Below the pieces are notes generated by a model. The model was given only the letters and a program-made list of their open reading frames with translations. It did no database searches and was not told the DNA's origin. Made by a program: the position numbers and the translations under genes. From Tenggerimyces flavus (GTDB lineage Bacteria; Actinomycetota; Actinomycetes; Propionibacteriales; Actinopolymorphaceae), in the NCBI RefSeq assembly GCF_016907715.1, contig NZ_JAFBCM010000001.1, positions 8,285,420 through 8,349,419 of the forward strand: a stretch of DNA of 64,000 nt. The letters run 5' to 3'. Shown one piece after another: positions 45,583 to 53,618 of this stretch (positions within the stretch are counted from its first letter, which is position 1; every line of letters starts with the position of its first letter).

Positions 45583-46737
45583 GTGACCGGGATCGATCGT
45601 GACCTTTACGTGATTGAGGTCGCGTCGACTCCGTTCGACGCACAAGCCGTGCTCGCGCCCTTACGGTCCGCGCTCGATGGCGGCTCGGCAGTCGCTCCGG
45701 TGGCATCTGGCCAAGAGCGGAAACGGTTGCTCGACGTTCTCGCTCCCGAGACTCCGCTGGAACTTCCGGGCATCGCCGCGATCCTTCCGACCTCGGGTTC
45801 GACGGGCGAGCCGAAGGCGGCGCTGCTGCCCGCGTCGGCGCTGCTGCATTCGGCGTACGCGACCCACGAACGGCTCGGCGGACCGGGCAGCTGGCTGCTC
45901 GCACTGCCACCGACGCGGGTCGCCGGCCTGCAGGTGCTGGTTCGCGGCATCGTCGCGGGGACCGAGCCGACGGTCCTCGAGGAGAAGCTCACGGCGGACT
46001 CGTTCGTCGCCGCCTCGAAACGCCTGTCTGACAGCACGCGTAGGTATGTGTCGCTCGTCCCAACCCAGCTGGCGCGGCTGCTGGCCGACGCCGCCGCGAC
46101 CGACGCGCTGCGGTCGTACGACGCGATCCTGCTCGGCGGCGGGTCCACGCCGCCGAGCCTGCGTTCCCGGGCCGAGGAGGCGGGCGTGGCGGTCGTCCGG
46201 TCGTACGGGATGACCGAAACTTCCGGAGGCTGCGTGTACGACGGCCGCCCGCTGCGCGACGTCGAGGTCCGGCTCGACGCCGACGGGCGGGTGCTGATCG
46301 GCGGGCCGGTGCTGTTCGCCGGCTACCGGCTGCGGCCGGACCTGACCGCCGAGGCGCTGGTCGACGGCTGGCATCGCACCGGCGACCTCGGCGAGCTCGA
46401 CGCCGACGGTGTGCTGCGGATCCTCGGCCGGGTCGACGACGTGGTGATCTCCGGCGGCGTCAACATCCCCTTGACGGCGGTCGAGCACGCGCTCGCCACC
46501 CTGCCCGGCGTGGCCGAAGCGGCCGCGGTCGGCGTTCCGGACGACGAGTGGGGCACGCGGGTGGTCGCGCACCTCGTGCTGCACAAGGACGTTCCGGCGC
46601 CCACGCTCGCGGCGGTCCGCGACCACGTGGCGGAGTCGTTGCCACGTACGCACGCACCTCGCGAGCTGGTCGTCATCGACAAACTGCCGCTGCTCCCGTC
46701 CGGCAAGGTCGACCGGCCGGCGCTGCGAATTCTCTGA
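45583..46737 (+). CDS. menE: o-succinylbenzoate-CoA ligase
   Basis: A 384-residue AMP-forming acyl-CoA ligase. The P-loop ILPTSGSTGEPKAAL (about 67-81), RSYGMTETSGGCVYDG (about 206-221), GWHRTGDLGELDADG (about 264-278) and the terminal LPLLPSGKVDRPAL with the catalytic lysine are present. Shorter than E. coli MenE, as usual in Actinobacteria. GTG 45583 is the family start. It activates the product of the divergent menC. Confidence 0.92.
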   Translation: MTGIDRDLYVIEVASTPFDAQAVLAPLRSALDGGSAVAPVASGQERKRLLDVLAPETPLELPGIAAILPTSGSTGEPKAALLPASALLHSAYATHERLGGPGSWLLALPPTRVAGLQVLVRGIVAGTEPTVLEEKLTADSFVAASKRLSDSTRRYVSLVPTQLARLLADAAATDALRSYDAILLGGGSTPPSLRSRAEEAGVAVVRSYGMTETSGGCVYDGRPLRDVEVRLDADGRVLIGGPVLFAGYRLRPDLTAEALVDGWHRTGDLGELDADGVLRILGRVDDVVISGGVNIPLTAVEHALATLPGVAEAAAVGVPDDEWGTRVVAHLVLHKDVPAPTLAAVRDHVAESLPRTHAPRELVVIDKLPLLPSGKVDRPALRIL

Positions 46738-46791
46738 CCCTGTCGATCCGGGCCCCTGCCGTTCGTGTGAACGGTGACGAGGGAGGCTCCG

Positions 46792-47643
46792 ATGAGCGAC
46801 ATTCTGGTGACCGGTCTGAAGATCGGAGAGTCCGCACGGTGGCACGATGGCCGGCTGTGGCTGTCGAACTGGGGTACGCACGACATCCTCGCCGTCGACG
46901 CCGACGGTTCGACCGAGGTCATGGCGCGGGTGCCGGTGACGATCCCGTTCTGCTTCGACTGGCTGCCCGACGGCACGCTGCTGGTGGCCGCGGGACCATC
47001 CGGCCGGGTGCTGCGCCAGGAGCCGGACGGTTCGCTGGTCGACTTCGCGGACGTCGGCGGTGGGCTGAACGAGATCGTGGTGGACGGTCGCGGAAACGTG
47101 TACGTCAACGGCGGAACGGACTTCCACCCCGACGAGGGCGAGGCGCCGGGGTACATCGCGTTGGTCACCTCGGATGGTGCCGTGCGCAAGGTCGCCGACG
47201 GGCTCGCGTTCCCGAACGGCATGGCGGTCACAGCGGACGGGTCGACGCTGATCGTGGCGGAGTCGTTCGCGGGCCTCCTGACCGCGTTCGACATCGAGCC
47301 GGACGGCGGCCTGGCGAACCGGCGCGTGTGGGCTAAGGCCATGGCCGACGGCATCGTGCTCGACGCCGAGGGTGCGGTATGGACGCCGTGCATGACCGCG
47401 GACGGCAAGCCCGTCTGCGTGCGCGTGGCCGAGGGTGGCGAACTCCTGGCGACGGTGCCGCTGGACCGCTTCGGATTCGCCTGCACGCTGGGTGGTGAGG
47501 ACGGCCGCACGCTCTTCATGCTGTCGGCCGAATGGCGGATGGACGAGGGCTTCGAGCAGAACATCGAACGCCTCACCACCGGGCCCGAGACCGGCATCGT
47601 CAGCACCTGGCAGGCACCCGCACCCCACGCCGGCCACCCGTAG
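46792..47643 (+). CDS. SMP-30/gluconolactonase-like protein
   Basis: A 283-residue six-bladed beta-propeller. GESARWHDGRLWLSNWGTHD (about 11-30) holds the N-terminal metal glutamate, GGLNEIVVDGRGNVYVN (about 92-108) the Asn, LAFPNGMAVTADGSTLIVAE (about 141-160), and ADGIVLDAEGAVW (about 189-201) the Asp. This metal site is that of calcium-dependent lactonases. ATG 46792 has GAGGGAGG upstream. Substrate unknown; it interrupts the men genes menE and menA, separated from menA by a repeat element. Confidence 0.85.
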   Translation: MSDILVTGLKIGESARWHDGRLWLSNWGTHDILAVDADGSTEVMARVPVTIPFCFDWLPDGTLLVAAGPSGRVLRQEPDGSLVDFADVGGGLNEIVVDGRGNVYVNGGTDFHPDEGEAPGYIALVTSDGAVRKVADGLAFPNGMAVTADGSTLIVAESFAGLLTAFDIEPDGGLANRRVWAKAMADGIVLDAEGAVWTPCMTADGKPVCVRVAEGGELLATVPLDRFGFACTLGGEDGRTLFMLSAEWRMDEGFEQNIERLTTGPETGIVSTWQAPAPHAGHP

Positions 47644-47775
47644 GCCTGTTGCGTAAGCCGGGGTGCTGGCGGAGAGACACCGATGCCGCTTTACCTGGCG
47701 AGTGGGTGCCCTACGCGGGGTGTATCCCACGTAGAGCGGCAAATGATCATGTGAACATGATCATTGGCCGGCTAG
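47644..47775. repeat. dispersed repeat element, copy 2
   Basis: GCCTGTTGCGTAAGCCGG begins directly after the stop of the SMP-30-like gene. The next 120 bases parallel 7551-7680 with scattered substitutions and small indels. The palindrome 47738-47752 / 47755-47769 (15-bp arms, one mismatch, two-base loop) is the counterpart of 7646-7677. A further GAGCCATCC-RGGAG match occurs beyond the palindrome in both copies. The right inverted end seen in copy 1 is not found here. Confidence 0.75.
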
Positions 47776-47845
47776 GGAGCCATCCAGGAGGACCCAGGAG
47801 CACCCAGGGTGGTGCGCGGCGGAGCCGAGTTGACAGGATGAAATC

Positions 47846-48721
47846 GTGGCGACTCCTGGTGAATGGTTCGAGGGTGCGCGGCTGCGGACCTGGTCGGCCT
47901 CGATCGCGCCCGTGCTCGTCGGTTCCGGCGCGGCCGCGGCGGCGGACGGCTTCGTGTGGTGGAAGGCGCTGCTGGCACTGGTCGTGTCCGTCGCGATCCA
48001 GGTCGGCTGCAACTACGCGAACGACTACTCCGACGGGATCCGCGGCACCGACGACCAGCGGGTCGGCCCGCTGCGTCTGGTTGGCTCCGGCGTCGCCACG
48101 CCCACAGCCGTACGGACCGCCGCGTTCGTCTGCTTCGCCGTCGCCGCCGTAGCCGGCCTCGTGCTGGCGCTCACCAGCGCGATCTGGCTGATCGCGGTCG
48201 GCGCGGTCGCGATCGCCGCCGCGTGGTTCTACACCGGCGGGGATCGCCCGTACGGCTATCGCGCGCTCGGCGAGGTTTCGGTCTTCGTGTTCTTCGGCCT
48301 CGTCGCGGTGCTCGGCACGACGTTCGTCCAAGTGGGCGGCATCACCTGGCCCTCGGTCGCCGGCGCGATCGCGGTCGGCGCGCTGACCTGCTCGCTGCTC
48401 GTCGCGAACAACGTGCGCGACATCCCGACCGACGCCGAGAGCGGCAAGCGCACGCTCGCGGTCGTCATGGGCGACGGGCCGAGCCGCCAGTTCTACGTCG
48501 GGCTGCAGGCGCTCGGGTACGTCGCGGTCGTCGTGCTCGCGGTCACCACCTCGTGGTGGGTGCTACTCGCGCTTCTCGCGCTCCCGTTGGCGATTCGGCC
48601 CATCCGGATCATGCTCAGCGGCATCACCGGGCGCGCGTTGATCCCCGTTCTGCGCGACACCGGCGTCTCCGAGTTGGCGTTCTCCGCGCTACTGACCGTC
48701 GGCCTCGTGCTGGCGGCGTAG
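47846..48721 (+). CDS. menA: 1,4-dihydroxy-2-naphthoate polyprenyltransferase
   Basis: A 291-residue UbiA-superfamily membrane enzyme attaching the prenyl tail to DHNA. It has QVGCNYANDYSDGIRGTDD (about 52-70), the first DxxxD motif, and VANNVRDIPTDAESGKRTLA (about 188-207), the second; about eight hydrophobic helices. GTG 47846 is the family start. Its 3' end overlaps the converging dehydrogenase by 33 bases. Confidence 0.93.
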   Translation: MATPGEWFEGARLRTWSASIAPVLVGSGAAAAADGFVWWKALLALVVSVAIQVGCNYANDYSDGIRGTDDQRVGPLRLVGSGVATPTAVRTAAFVCFAVAAVAGLVLALTSAIWLIAVGAVAIAAAWFYTGGDRPYGYRALGEVSVFVFFGLVAVLGTTFVQVGGITWPSVAGAIAVGALTCSLLVANNVRDIPTDAESGKRTLAVVMGDGPSRQFYVGLQALGYVAVVVLAVTTSWWVLLALLALPLAIRPIRIMLSGITGRALIPVLRDTGVSELAFSALLTVGLVLAA

Positions 48722-49552
48722 GAACTCCGCGACCACGCTCAGATCGCGCTCCCCCAGCCCGTCGGCGAGCGCCTCGGCGGCGAGCTTCCGGTTGGTCGCC
48801 CGCTGGTCCATCCGCGCGCCGACCTCGTCCGCGAGCGCGCCGATCAGGTCGAGGTCCTTCACGACGAGCTGGAGCATGAACGCGGCGGGAGTTTCGGCGG
48901 GCCGTTCGAAACTCTCGCGCTTGTAGTGCACGAACGGCGCCGAGATCGCGCTGTTGGCGAACACCTCGTACGCCACCGCCCGCTCCACGCCGGCCTTCTC
49001 GGCGAGCACGAGCGCCTCGGCGACCGACTGGTTCAGCCCGTAGACGACGGAGTTGACCGAAAGTTTCATCGTCGCACCGGAACCCACGTCGCCGAGGTGG
49101 AAGATCCGGGTGGCGAACGCCGAAAGTATCGGCCGCACCTTGTCCAACGCGTCAGCCGGACCGCCGACGAGGAACGTGATCGCGCCCTGCTGGACGACCG
49201 GAACACTTCCGGAAACTGGGGCGTCGAGCAGCACGGCTCCGCGCTCGGCGACGAGCGCTGCTGCCTTCCGGACCGTTGCCGGCGCGACCGTGCTCGTGTC
49301 GACGACGATCGTGCCCGGGCGCAGCCCGGCGACGAGCCCGTCCGGGCCCTCGTACATCGCGAGCACCGCGGCGTCGTCGGCGAGCGACACCAGCACCACG
49401 TCGGCCGCCGCCGCGGCCTCGGCAGCGGTCGCGGCCACGTCGGCGTCGAGGCCCTTCGCCCTTGCTGGCGTGCGATTCCACACGACCACGGGATGACCGG
49501 CGCCACGCAGCCGGCCTACCATCGCGGCACCCATCCGGCCGGTGCCGATCAT
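48689..49552 (-). CDS. 3-hydroxyisobutyrate-dehydrogenase-family NAD(P)-dependent oxidoreductase
   Basis: A 287-residue beta-hydroxyacid dehydrogenase. MIGTGRMGAAMVGRL (1-15) is the dinucleotide site, starting slightly shorter than homologues; VVVWNRTPARA, LLDAPVSGSVPVVQQGAITF (about 110-129) and GATMKLSVNSVV (about 155) with the catalytic lysine are present. It is the last gene of the catabolic operon, 5 bases after the SDR stop. Substrate unknown. Confidence 0.85.
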   Translation of the reverse strand: MIGTGRMGAAMVGRLRGAGHPVVVWNRTPARAKGLDADVAATAAEAAAAADVVLVSLADDAAVLAMYEGPDGLVAGLRPGTIVVDTSTVAPATVRKAAALVAERGAVLLDAPVSGSVPVVQQGAITFLVGGPADALDKVRPILSAFATRIFHLGDVGSGATMKLSVNSVVYGLNQSVAEALVLAEKAGVERAVAYEVFANSAISAPFVHYKRESFERPAETPAAFMLQLVVKDLDLIGALADEVGARMDQRATNRKLAAEALADGLGERDLSVVAEFLRRQHEADGQ

Positions 49553-49557
49553 CGCGA

Positions 49558-50247
49558 CTACCAGCGGATGCCTCCGTTGAGGTTGAGGTGGACGTCGTTC
49601 GCGGACGCGTTCTCCAGCAGGAACGCGACCGCGCCGACGATGTCCTTCGTCGCAGTGAGACGCCCTGTCAACGTCACCTTGCGGTGACCCTCGAGCACCT
49701 CCGCCGGCTTGTCGCTCCAGAACGGGGTGTCACCGACGATGCCCGGATGCAGTGAGTTCACGCGGATCGGAGCGAGCTCGACCGCCAGCGTCCGGGTGAG
49801 CCCCAGCACGCCGGCGTTCACGGTCGACACGGTCGTCGAGCCCGGGTACGGGCGGTCCTTCGCCAAACCACCGAACACCAGCACCGAACCCTGCTCGGAC
49901 AGCCTGTCCTGCAGCGCGTGCACGACCTCGGTGTAGCCGACCAGCTTCATCGTCACCAGCTGCAGGGCCTGGGTCAGGTCGTAGGCGCCGACCGAGTTCG
50001 CGTCACGTTCGATCGCCATCAGCACGACGTGGTCGACCGCTCCCAGCTCGGCCAGCGCGGGCGCGATCTGCTCCGGCTTGGACAGGTCGAAGCCGAGCCC
50101 GCCCGCCGCGCCGAGCTCCGCGGCGATCGACTTGGCGCGGTCGGGGTCGCGGCCCGTCACGACGACCTCGCGGCCCTGCCCGACGAAGTGCTCGGCGACG
50201 GCCAGTCCCAGACCGGAGGTTCCCCCGACGATGATGATCGCGCCCAT
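49558..50247 (-). CDS. SDR-fold protein lacking the catalytic YxxxK
   Basis: A 229-residue SDR-like protein. IIIVGGTSGLGLAVAEHF (4-21) is a good cofactor site, and IRVNSLHPGIVGDTPF is the usual post-catalytic segment. Where SDRs carry SYxxxK, this protein reads TVSTVNAGVLGLTR: Tyr is replaced by Val and Lys by Asn. It has no NNAG either (VDHVVLMAIERD). It is probably not a classical dehydrogenase; it could bind NAD(P) as a regulator or catalyse an atypical step. Operon member between the bicupin and hydroxyisobutyrate-dehydrogenase-like genes. Confidence 0.8.
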   Translation of the reverse strand: MGAIIIVGGTSGLGLAVAEHFVGQGREVVVTGRDPDRAKSIAAELGAAGGLGFDLSKPEQIAPALAELGAVDHVVLMAIERDANSVGAYDLTQALQLVTMKLVGYTEVVHALQDRLSEQGSVLVFGGLAKDRPYPGSTTVSTVNAGVLGLTRTLAVELAPIRVNSLHPGIVGDTPFWSDKPAEVLEGHRKVTLTGRLTATKDIVGAVAFLLENASANDVHLNLNGGIRW

Positions 50248-50251
50248 CTGG

Positions 50252-51133
50252 TCAGCTCCCTTCGAGGTTCCTGCGTAGATAGTCCCAGTCCCGCGCGAAC
50301 CGGTAGGAGTGGCGGCGCGGCGGCATCGGTGCCTGGGTCTCCAACCAGCGCAGCGGACCGCCGGCGAGGTTGCGGAAGCTGTGCACGCACCCCACCCCGG
50401 CGAACGCCAGGTCGCCCGGCCCGAGCTCGTACCGCTCGTCGTCGAACGTCGCCTCCGCCGTGCCCTCGAGGAACAGGTAGACCTCCTCGAACGGGTGGTC
50501 GTGCGGCCCCGCGACGCCGTTCGGCTCGTACTGCACCATGAACATCGTCGACAGCTGCGCCCCGAGGTCGGAGTCGACCATCAGCTTCACGCTGATCCCG
50601 CTGTAGACGAGCAGCGCGGTCCGCATGCTCGCCGACACCGCGAGCAGGTCCTGGGTCTGCTTGGCCGCGTCGAGGTTCGCGGGGTCGACGTGGCCGAAGA
50701 GCCGGTTGCGCGGGTCGCGGACGTCGATCGGTGTCGCGGTACGGAACGTCAACGGTGGAAGGGCGAACGTGTCGCCGTTCGTTCTCGCCCGTGGCTGCGG
50801 TGCGAGCATCTCAGCCCACCGCGCGGCCACGGCGCCGTCGTTGCGCAGGCCGTGCGGCGTCCCGACCGGCAGCAGCCCATAGTCGCCAGGTCCGAGCGTC
50901 GTCGCGCTCTCCTCGGTCTCGACGATCACGGCGCCGCCCAGGACGTACACGCTCTCCTCGAACGAGTGCACGTGCGCTCCCACCGCGCTGCCGGGATTGA
51001 GCTCGCACAGCCCGAAGCCGGTGTGGACGGCGTTCGACTCGCCGATCGGCGTCCAGCGCCGGTAGCCGGCGGCGCCGTCCGTCGGTGCGAGGACGGCGTC
51101 GCCGGCGTGGAAGACCGCGTGCCTGGAGGTCAT
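50252..51133 (-). CDS. bicupin protein (ureidoglycine aminohydrolase-like fold)
   Basis: A 293-residue protein with two cupin domains. Domain 1: GAHVHSFEESVYVLGG (about 52-67) and LPVGTPHGLRN; domain 2: VAGPHDHPFEEVYLFLEG (about 206-223) and GVGCVHSFRN. The H-x-H-x-E-H pattern of domain 2 suggests a bound metal. The layout resembles (S)-ureidoglycine aminohydrolase, but other bicupins share it. ATG 51133 overlaps the amidohydrolase stop by 4 bases, so the two likely act in one pathway. Confidence 0.75.
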   Translation of the reverse strand: MTSRHAVFHAGDAVLAPTDGAAGYRRWTPIGESNAVHTGFGLCELNPGSAVGAHVHSFEESVYVLGGAVIVETEESATTLGPGDYGLLPVGTPHGLRNDGAVAARWAEMLAPQPRARTNGDTFALPPLTFRTATPIDVRDPRNRLFGHVDPANLDAAKQTQDLLAVSASMRTALLVYSGISVKLMVDSDLGAQLSTMFMVQYEPNGVAGPHDHPFEEVYLFLEGTAEATFDDERYELGPGDLAFAGVGCVHSFRNLAGGPLRWLETQAPMPPRRHSYRFARDWDYLRRNLEGS

Positions 51134-52488
51134 ACCGCCGCGGCCGCCTTGTCCGCCGCTCTCGCGACGAGCCGCTCGCTGGCCGCTTCGACGAGCAGGC
51201 GTGCGGCTTCGGTGTCGGCGACCAGCTTGCCGCCGCGCTTGCGGATGACGCCGTCGACGATCACCGTGTCGACGTTCGAGACGTCCGCGCTGAGGGTGAC
51301 GGCCGCGACGGGGTCGAGGACCGGCGCGACGTTGAGCGCTCGGGCATCGATGAGCACGAGGTCGGCCTTCTTGCCGGGAGTGAGCGAGCCCGTACGGTCC
51401 TCGACGCCGGCGACGTGCGCGCCGTTGATTGTCGCCAGCTCGAGCAGCTGGCGGGCGGTCAGCATCGTGTCGGGTACGTTCTCGTTCGCCTGCCAGGCAA
51501 GGGCATTGACGCGGGCGCGTTCGGTGCCGAACGCGGACCGGATCTGGGTGAACATGTCGCCCGGAGCGGTGGTGACGACGTCGATCGAGAGGCTCGGCCG
51601 CAGCCCGTACTCGATCGCCTTCATCACCGGCGGCCAGCCGTGGCCCATCTGCACCTCGATCTGCGGTGCGATCGAGATCGTGCCGCCGCTGTCGGCGACC
51701 AGCTGCCACTCCTCGTCGCTGAAGTAGCAGCAGTGGACGTACGTCGTGTCAGGACCGAGGAGGCCCAGATCGCTGAGCTGCTTGACCATGCCGAACCGAC
51801 CGGCGAGCCTGCCCATCGCCACGTGGACGGTGATCGGGATGCCGAGATCGCGCGCGAGCGCCCACTCCGCACGGACGACCTCTTCCTGGCAGAAGCCCGG
51901 TCCGCGAGTCGCGAGACCCATCGTCAACCGGCCGTTGTCACTGGCGAAGTACGTATCACGGATGCGGCGGACGTCGGCTCCGGGGATGGCGAGCTTGCTC
52001 TCGAACCAGTAGTCGGCGAGCGAGGTGTTGGCGCTGCCGTACGCGTACTGGGCGCGGATGCCGGTCTCGGTGAGGGCCTGGATCGCGGCGTCGGGATGCT
52101 CGGGGGTGTTGTTGATGTGCGACCAGTCGACGAGCGTGGTGATGCCCGCGTTGAGGCACTCGAGGGAGCCGGCGAGGTTGGAGGCGTACACGTCCTCGGC
52201 ACTGTAGAGCGGCGCGAACGTGTCGAGGATCTCGACGAAGTAGTCGTCGAGGGTCGCGTTCGGCGCGCTGCCGCGGATCGCGGCCTCCCAGGTGTGCCGG
52301 TGGGTGTCGACGAAGCCGGGTATGACGATGTGTCCGGCCGCGTCGATGACCTCGGCGTCGGCGTCGATCCGCGGTTCGACCGCGACGATGTGGTCGTCCT
52401 CGATCAGGACGTCGCCGCGCGGCAGGTCCCCGATCTGCTTGTCCATGGACAGAATCTGGCCACCCCGTACCAGCGTTCGTTTGGTCAT
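51130..52488 (-). CDS. amidohydrolase-family protein (TRZ/ATZ-type deaminase/hydrolase)
   Basis: A 452-residue metal-dependent hydrolase of the cytosine deaminase/atrazine hydrolase subtype. IPGFVDTHRHTWEAAIRG (about 56-73) has the HxH metal ligands; ITVHVAMGR (about 221) the next His; TYVHCCYFSDEEW (about 246) another; SLSIDVVTTAPGDMF (about 301) the Asp. Members remove amino, amido or halogen groups from nitrogen heterocycles. Here the substrate is unknown. It lies between E1 beta and the bicupin gene. Confidence 0.85.
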   Translation of the reverse strand: MTKRTLVRGGQILSMDKQIGDLPRGDVLIEDDHIVAVEPRIDADAEVIDAAGHIVIPGFVDTHRHTWEAAIRGSAPNATLDDYFVEILDTFAPLYSAEDVYASNLAGSLECLNAGITTLVDWSHINNTPEHPDAAIQALTETGIRAQYAYGSANTSLADYWFESKLAIPGADVRRIRDTYFASDNGRLTMGLATRGPGFCQEEVVRAEWALARDLGIPITVHVAMGRLAGRFGMVKQLSDLGLLGPDTTYVHCCYFSDEEWQLVADSGGTISIAPQIEVQMGHGWPPVMKAIEYGLRPSLSIDVVTTAPGDMFTQIRSAFGTERARVNALAWQANENVPDTMLTARQLLELATINGAHVAGVEDRTGSLTPGKKADLVLIDARALNVAPVLDPVAAVTLSADVSNVDTVIVDGVIRKRGGKLVADTEAARLLVEAASERLVARAADKAAAAV

Positions 52489-52510
52489 GACGCTCCTTTG
52501 CGGCGTTGCC

Positions 52511-53488
52511 TCAGTAGGCCGCGAGCCGGCGAACCGCGTCGGCGACCTTCTCGGTGGTGGGCATCACTTCGGCTTCGAGCGCGTCGGCGAACGGCAGCGG
52601 CACGTTCGCGGCGGCGACGCGGCGGATAGGTGCGTCGAGGCTCTCGAAGCCCTTGTCGGCGACGACGGAGGCGACGGTCGCGCCCCAGCCGCCTTGGTAC
52701 GGGTTCTCCTCGACGATGACGAGCCGGGAGGTCTTCTGGACCGAGGCGAGGACGGTGGCGAGGTCGAGCGGGATGAGGCAGCGGAGGTCGATGACCTCGG
52801 CATTTATGCCTTCCTGGCTGAGGATCTCGGCCGCCTGCGTGGCGAGCGGGACGGTCGACGCGAGAGCGACGATCGTGACGTCCGTCCCGCTGCGTACGGT
52901 GGCGGCCTCGCCCAGCTCGACGACGTGGCCGTCCGGGGCGGCTGGCCCCTTGGTCGCGAACAGGCCCTTGTGCTCGAAGAACACGACCGGGTCGTCGGAG
53001 CGGATCGCGGCGGCCATCATGCCGACGACGTCCGCCGGGTTCGACGGGGCCGCGATCTTCAAGCCTGGAACGGTGAACACCCAGTTCTCCACGGCCTGGG
53101 AGTGCTGCGCGCCGAAGCCGAGGCCGCCGCCGTTCGCCGTCCTGACGACGAGCGGGACGGTGACCTGGCCGCCGGTCATGTAGCGGACCTTGGGGATCTC
53201 GTTCGCCAGGTAGTCCCAGCAGCAGGCGAGGAAGTCGGAGAACATGATCTCGGCGACGGGCCGCATGCCGGTCATCGCCGCGCCCATCGCGGCGCCGACG
53301 ATGGCCTGCTCGGAGATCGGGGTGTCCCAGACGCGCTTCGGGCCGAACTCCTCGTACAGGCCGACGGTGGTCTTGAAGACGCCCTCGGCCTTGCCGATGT
53401 CCTCACCGAGACAGACGACGGTCGGGTCGCGCCGCATCTCCCGGGCGATCCCCTCGGCGACGGACTCGCGATAGGTCACGTCCGCCAT
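52511..53488 (-). CDS. 2-oxo acid / acetoin dehydrogenase E1 component, beta subunit
   Basis: A 325-residue transketolase-like subunit: MADVTYRESVAEGIAREMRR, VVCLGEDIGKAEGVFKTT, then DTPISEQAIVGAAMGAAMTG (about 55-74), AQHSQAVENWVFTVPGLKIA (about 126-145) and a C-terminal domain with VIDLRCLIPLD. It pairs with the E1 alpha subunit upstream to decarboxylate a 2-oxo acid or acetoin. No E2 or E3 gene is near. Its start and ribosome site GGGAG lie in a 33-bp sequence duplicated at 53586-53618. Confidence 0.88.
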   Translation of the reverse strand: MADVTYRESVAEGIAREMRRDPTVVCLGEDIGKAEGVFKTTVGLYEEFGPKRVWDTPISEQAIVGAAMGAAMTGMRPVAEIMFSDFLACCWDYLANEIPKVRYMTGGQVTVPLVVRTANGGGLGFGAQHSQAVENWVFTVPGLKIAAPSNPADVVGMMAAAIRSDDPVVFFEHKGLFATKGPAAPDGHVVELGEAATVRSGTDVTIVALASTVPLATQAAEILSQEGINAEVIDLRCLIPLDLATVLASVQKTSRLVIVEENPYQGGWGATVASVVADKGFESLDAPIRRVAAANVPLPFADALEAEVMPTTEKVADAVRRLAAY

Positions 53489-53618
53489 GTGGAGCTCCCG
53501 TCGGCGCTAGGGCTTGGGTCGGGGGCACCCTTGTCCCATAGGTTCGGACCGGGGGCACCCTCACCCAGTCCAAGCTGACGGCGAGAGGTCACGTCCGCCA
53601 TGTGGAGCTCCCGTCGGC
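53473..53618. repeat. 33-bp direct repeat flanking the E1 junction element
   Basis: Bases 53473-53505 and 53586-53618 are identical (33 bp), and the match extends to 38 bp with one mismatch. Copy 53473-53505 contains the E1 beta start and ribosome site; copy 53586-53618 contains the E1 alpha stop. Between them lie 80 bases holding the hairpin 53514-53571. Consistent with insertion of the element together with a long target duplication. Confidence 0.85.
53514..53571. repeat. 58-bp hairpin repeat, copy B, at the E1 alpha/E1 beta junction
   Basis: Starts TTGGGTCGGGGGCACCC and ends CACCCTCACCCAGTCC. The inner part CATAGGTTCGGAC is the reverse complement of the inner part of copy A (28167-28224), while the outer arms match copy A on the same strand. 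No ORF except a 41-codon artefact that starts at the duplicated E1 beta ATG (53601). Confidence 0.75.

Noticed and set aside
47846-48721. menA 3' overlap with the dehydrogenase as a sign of truncation
   Set aside because: Both proteins have normal family length and termini; the 33-base convergent overlap is simply compact packing.
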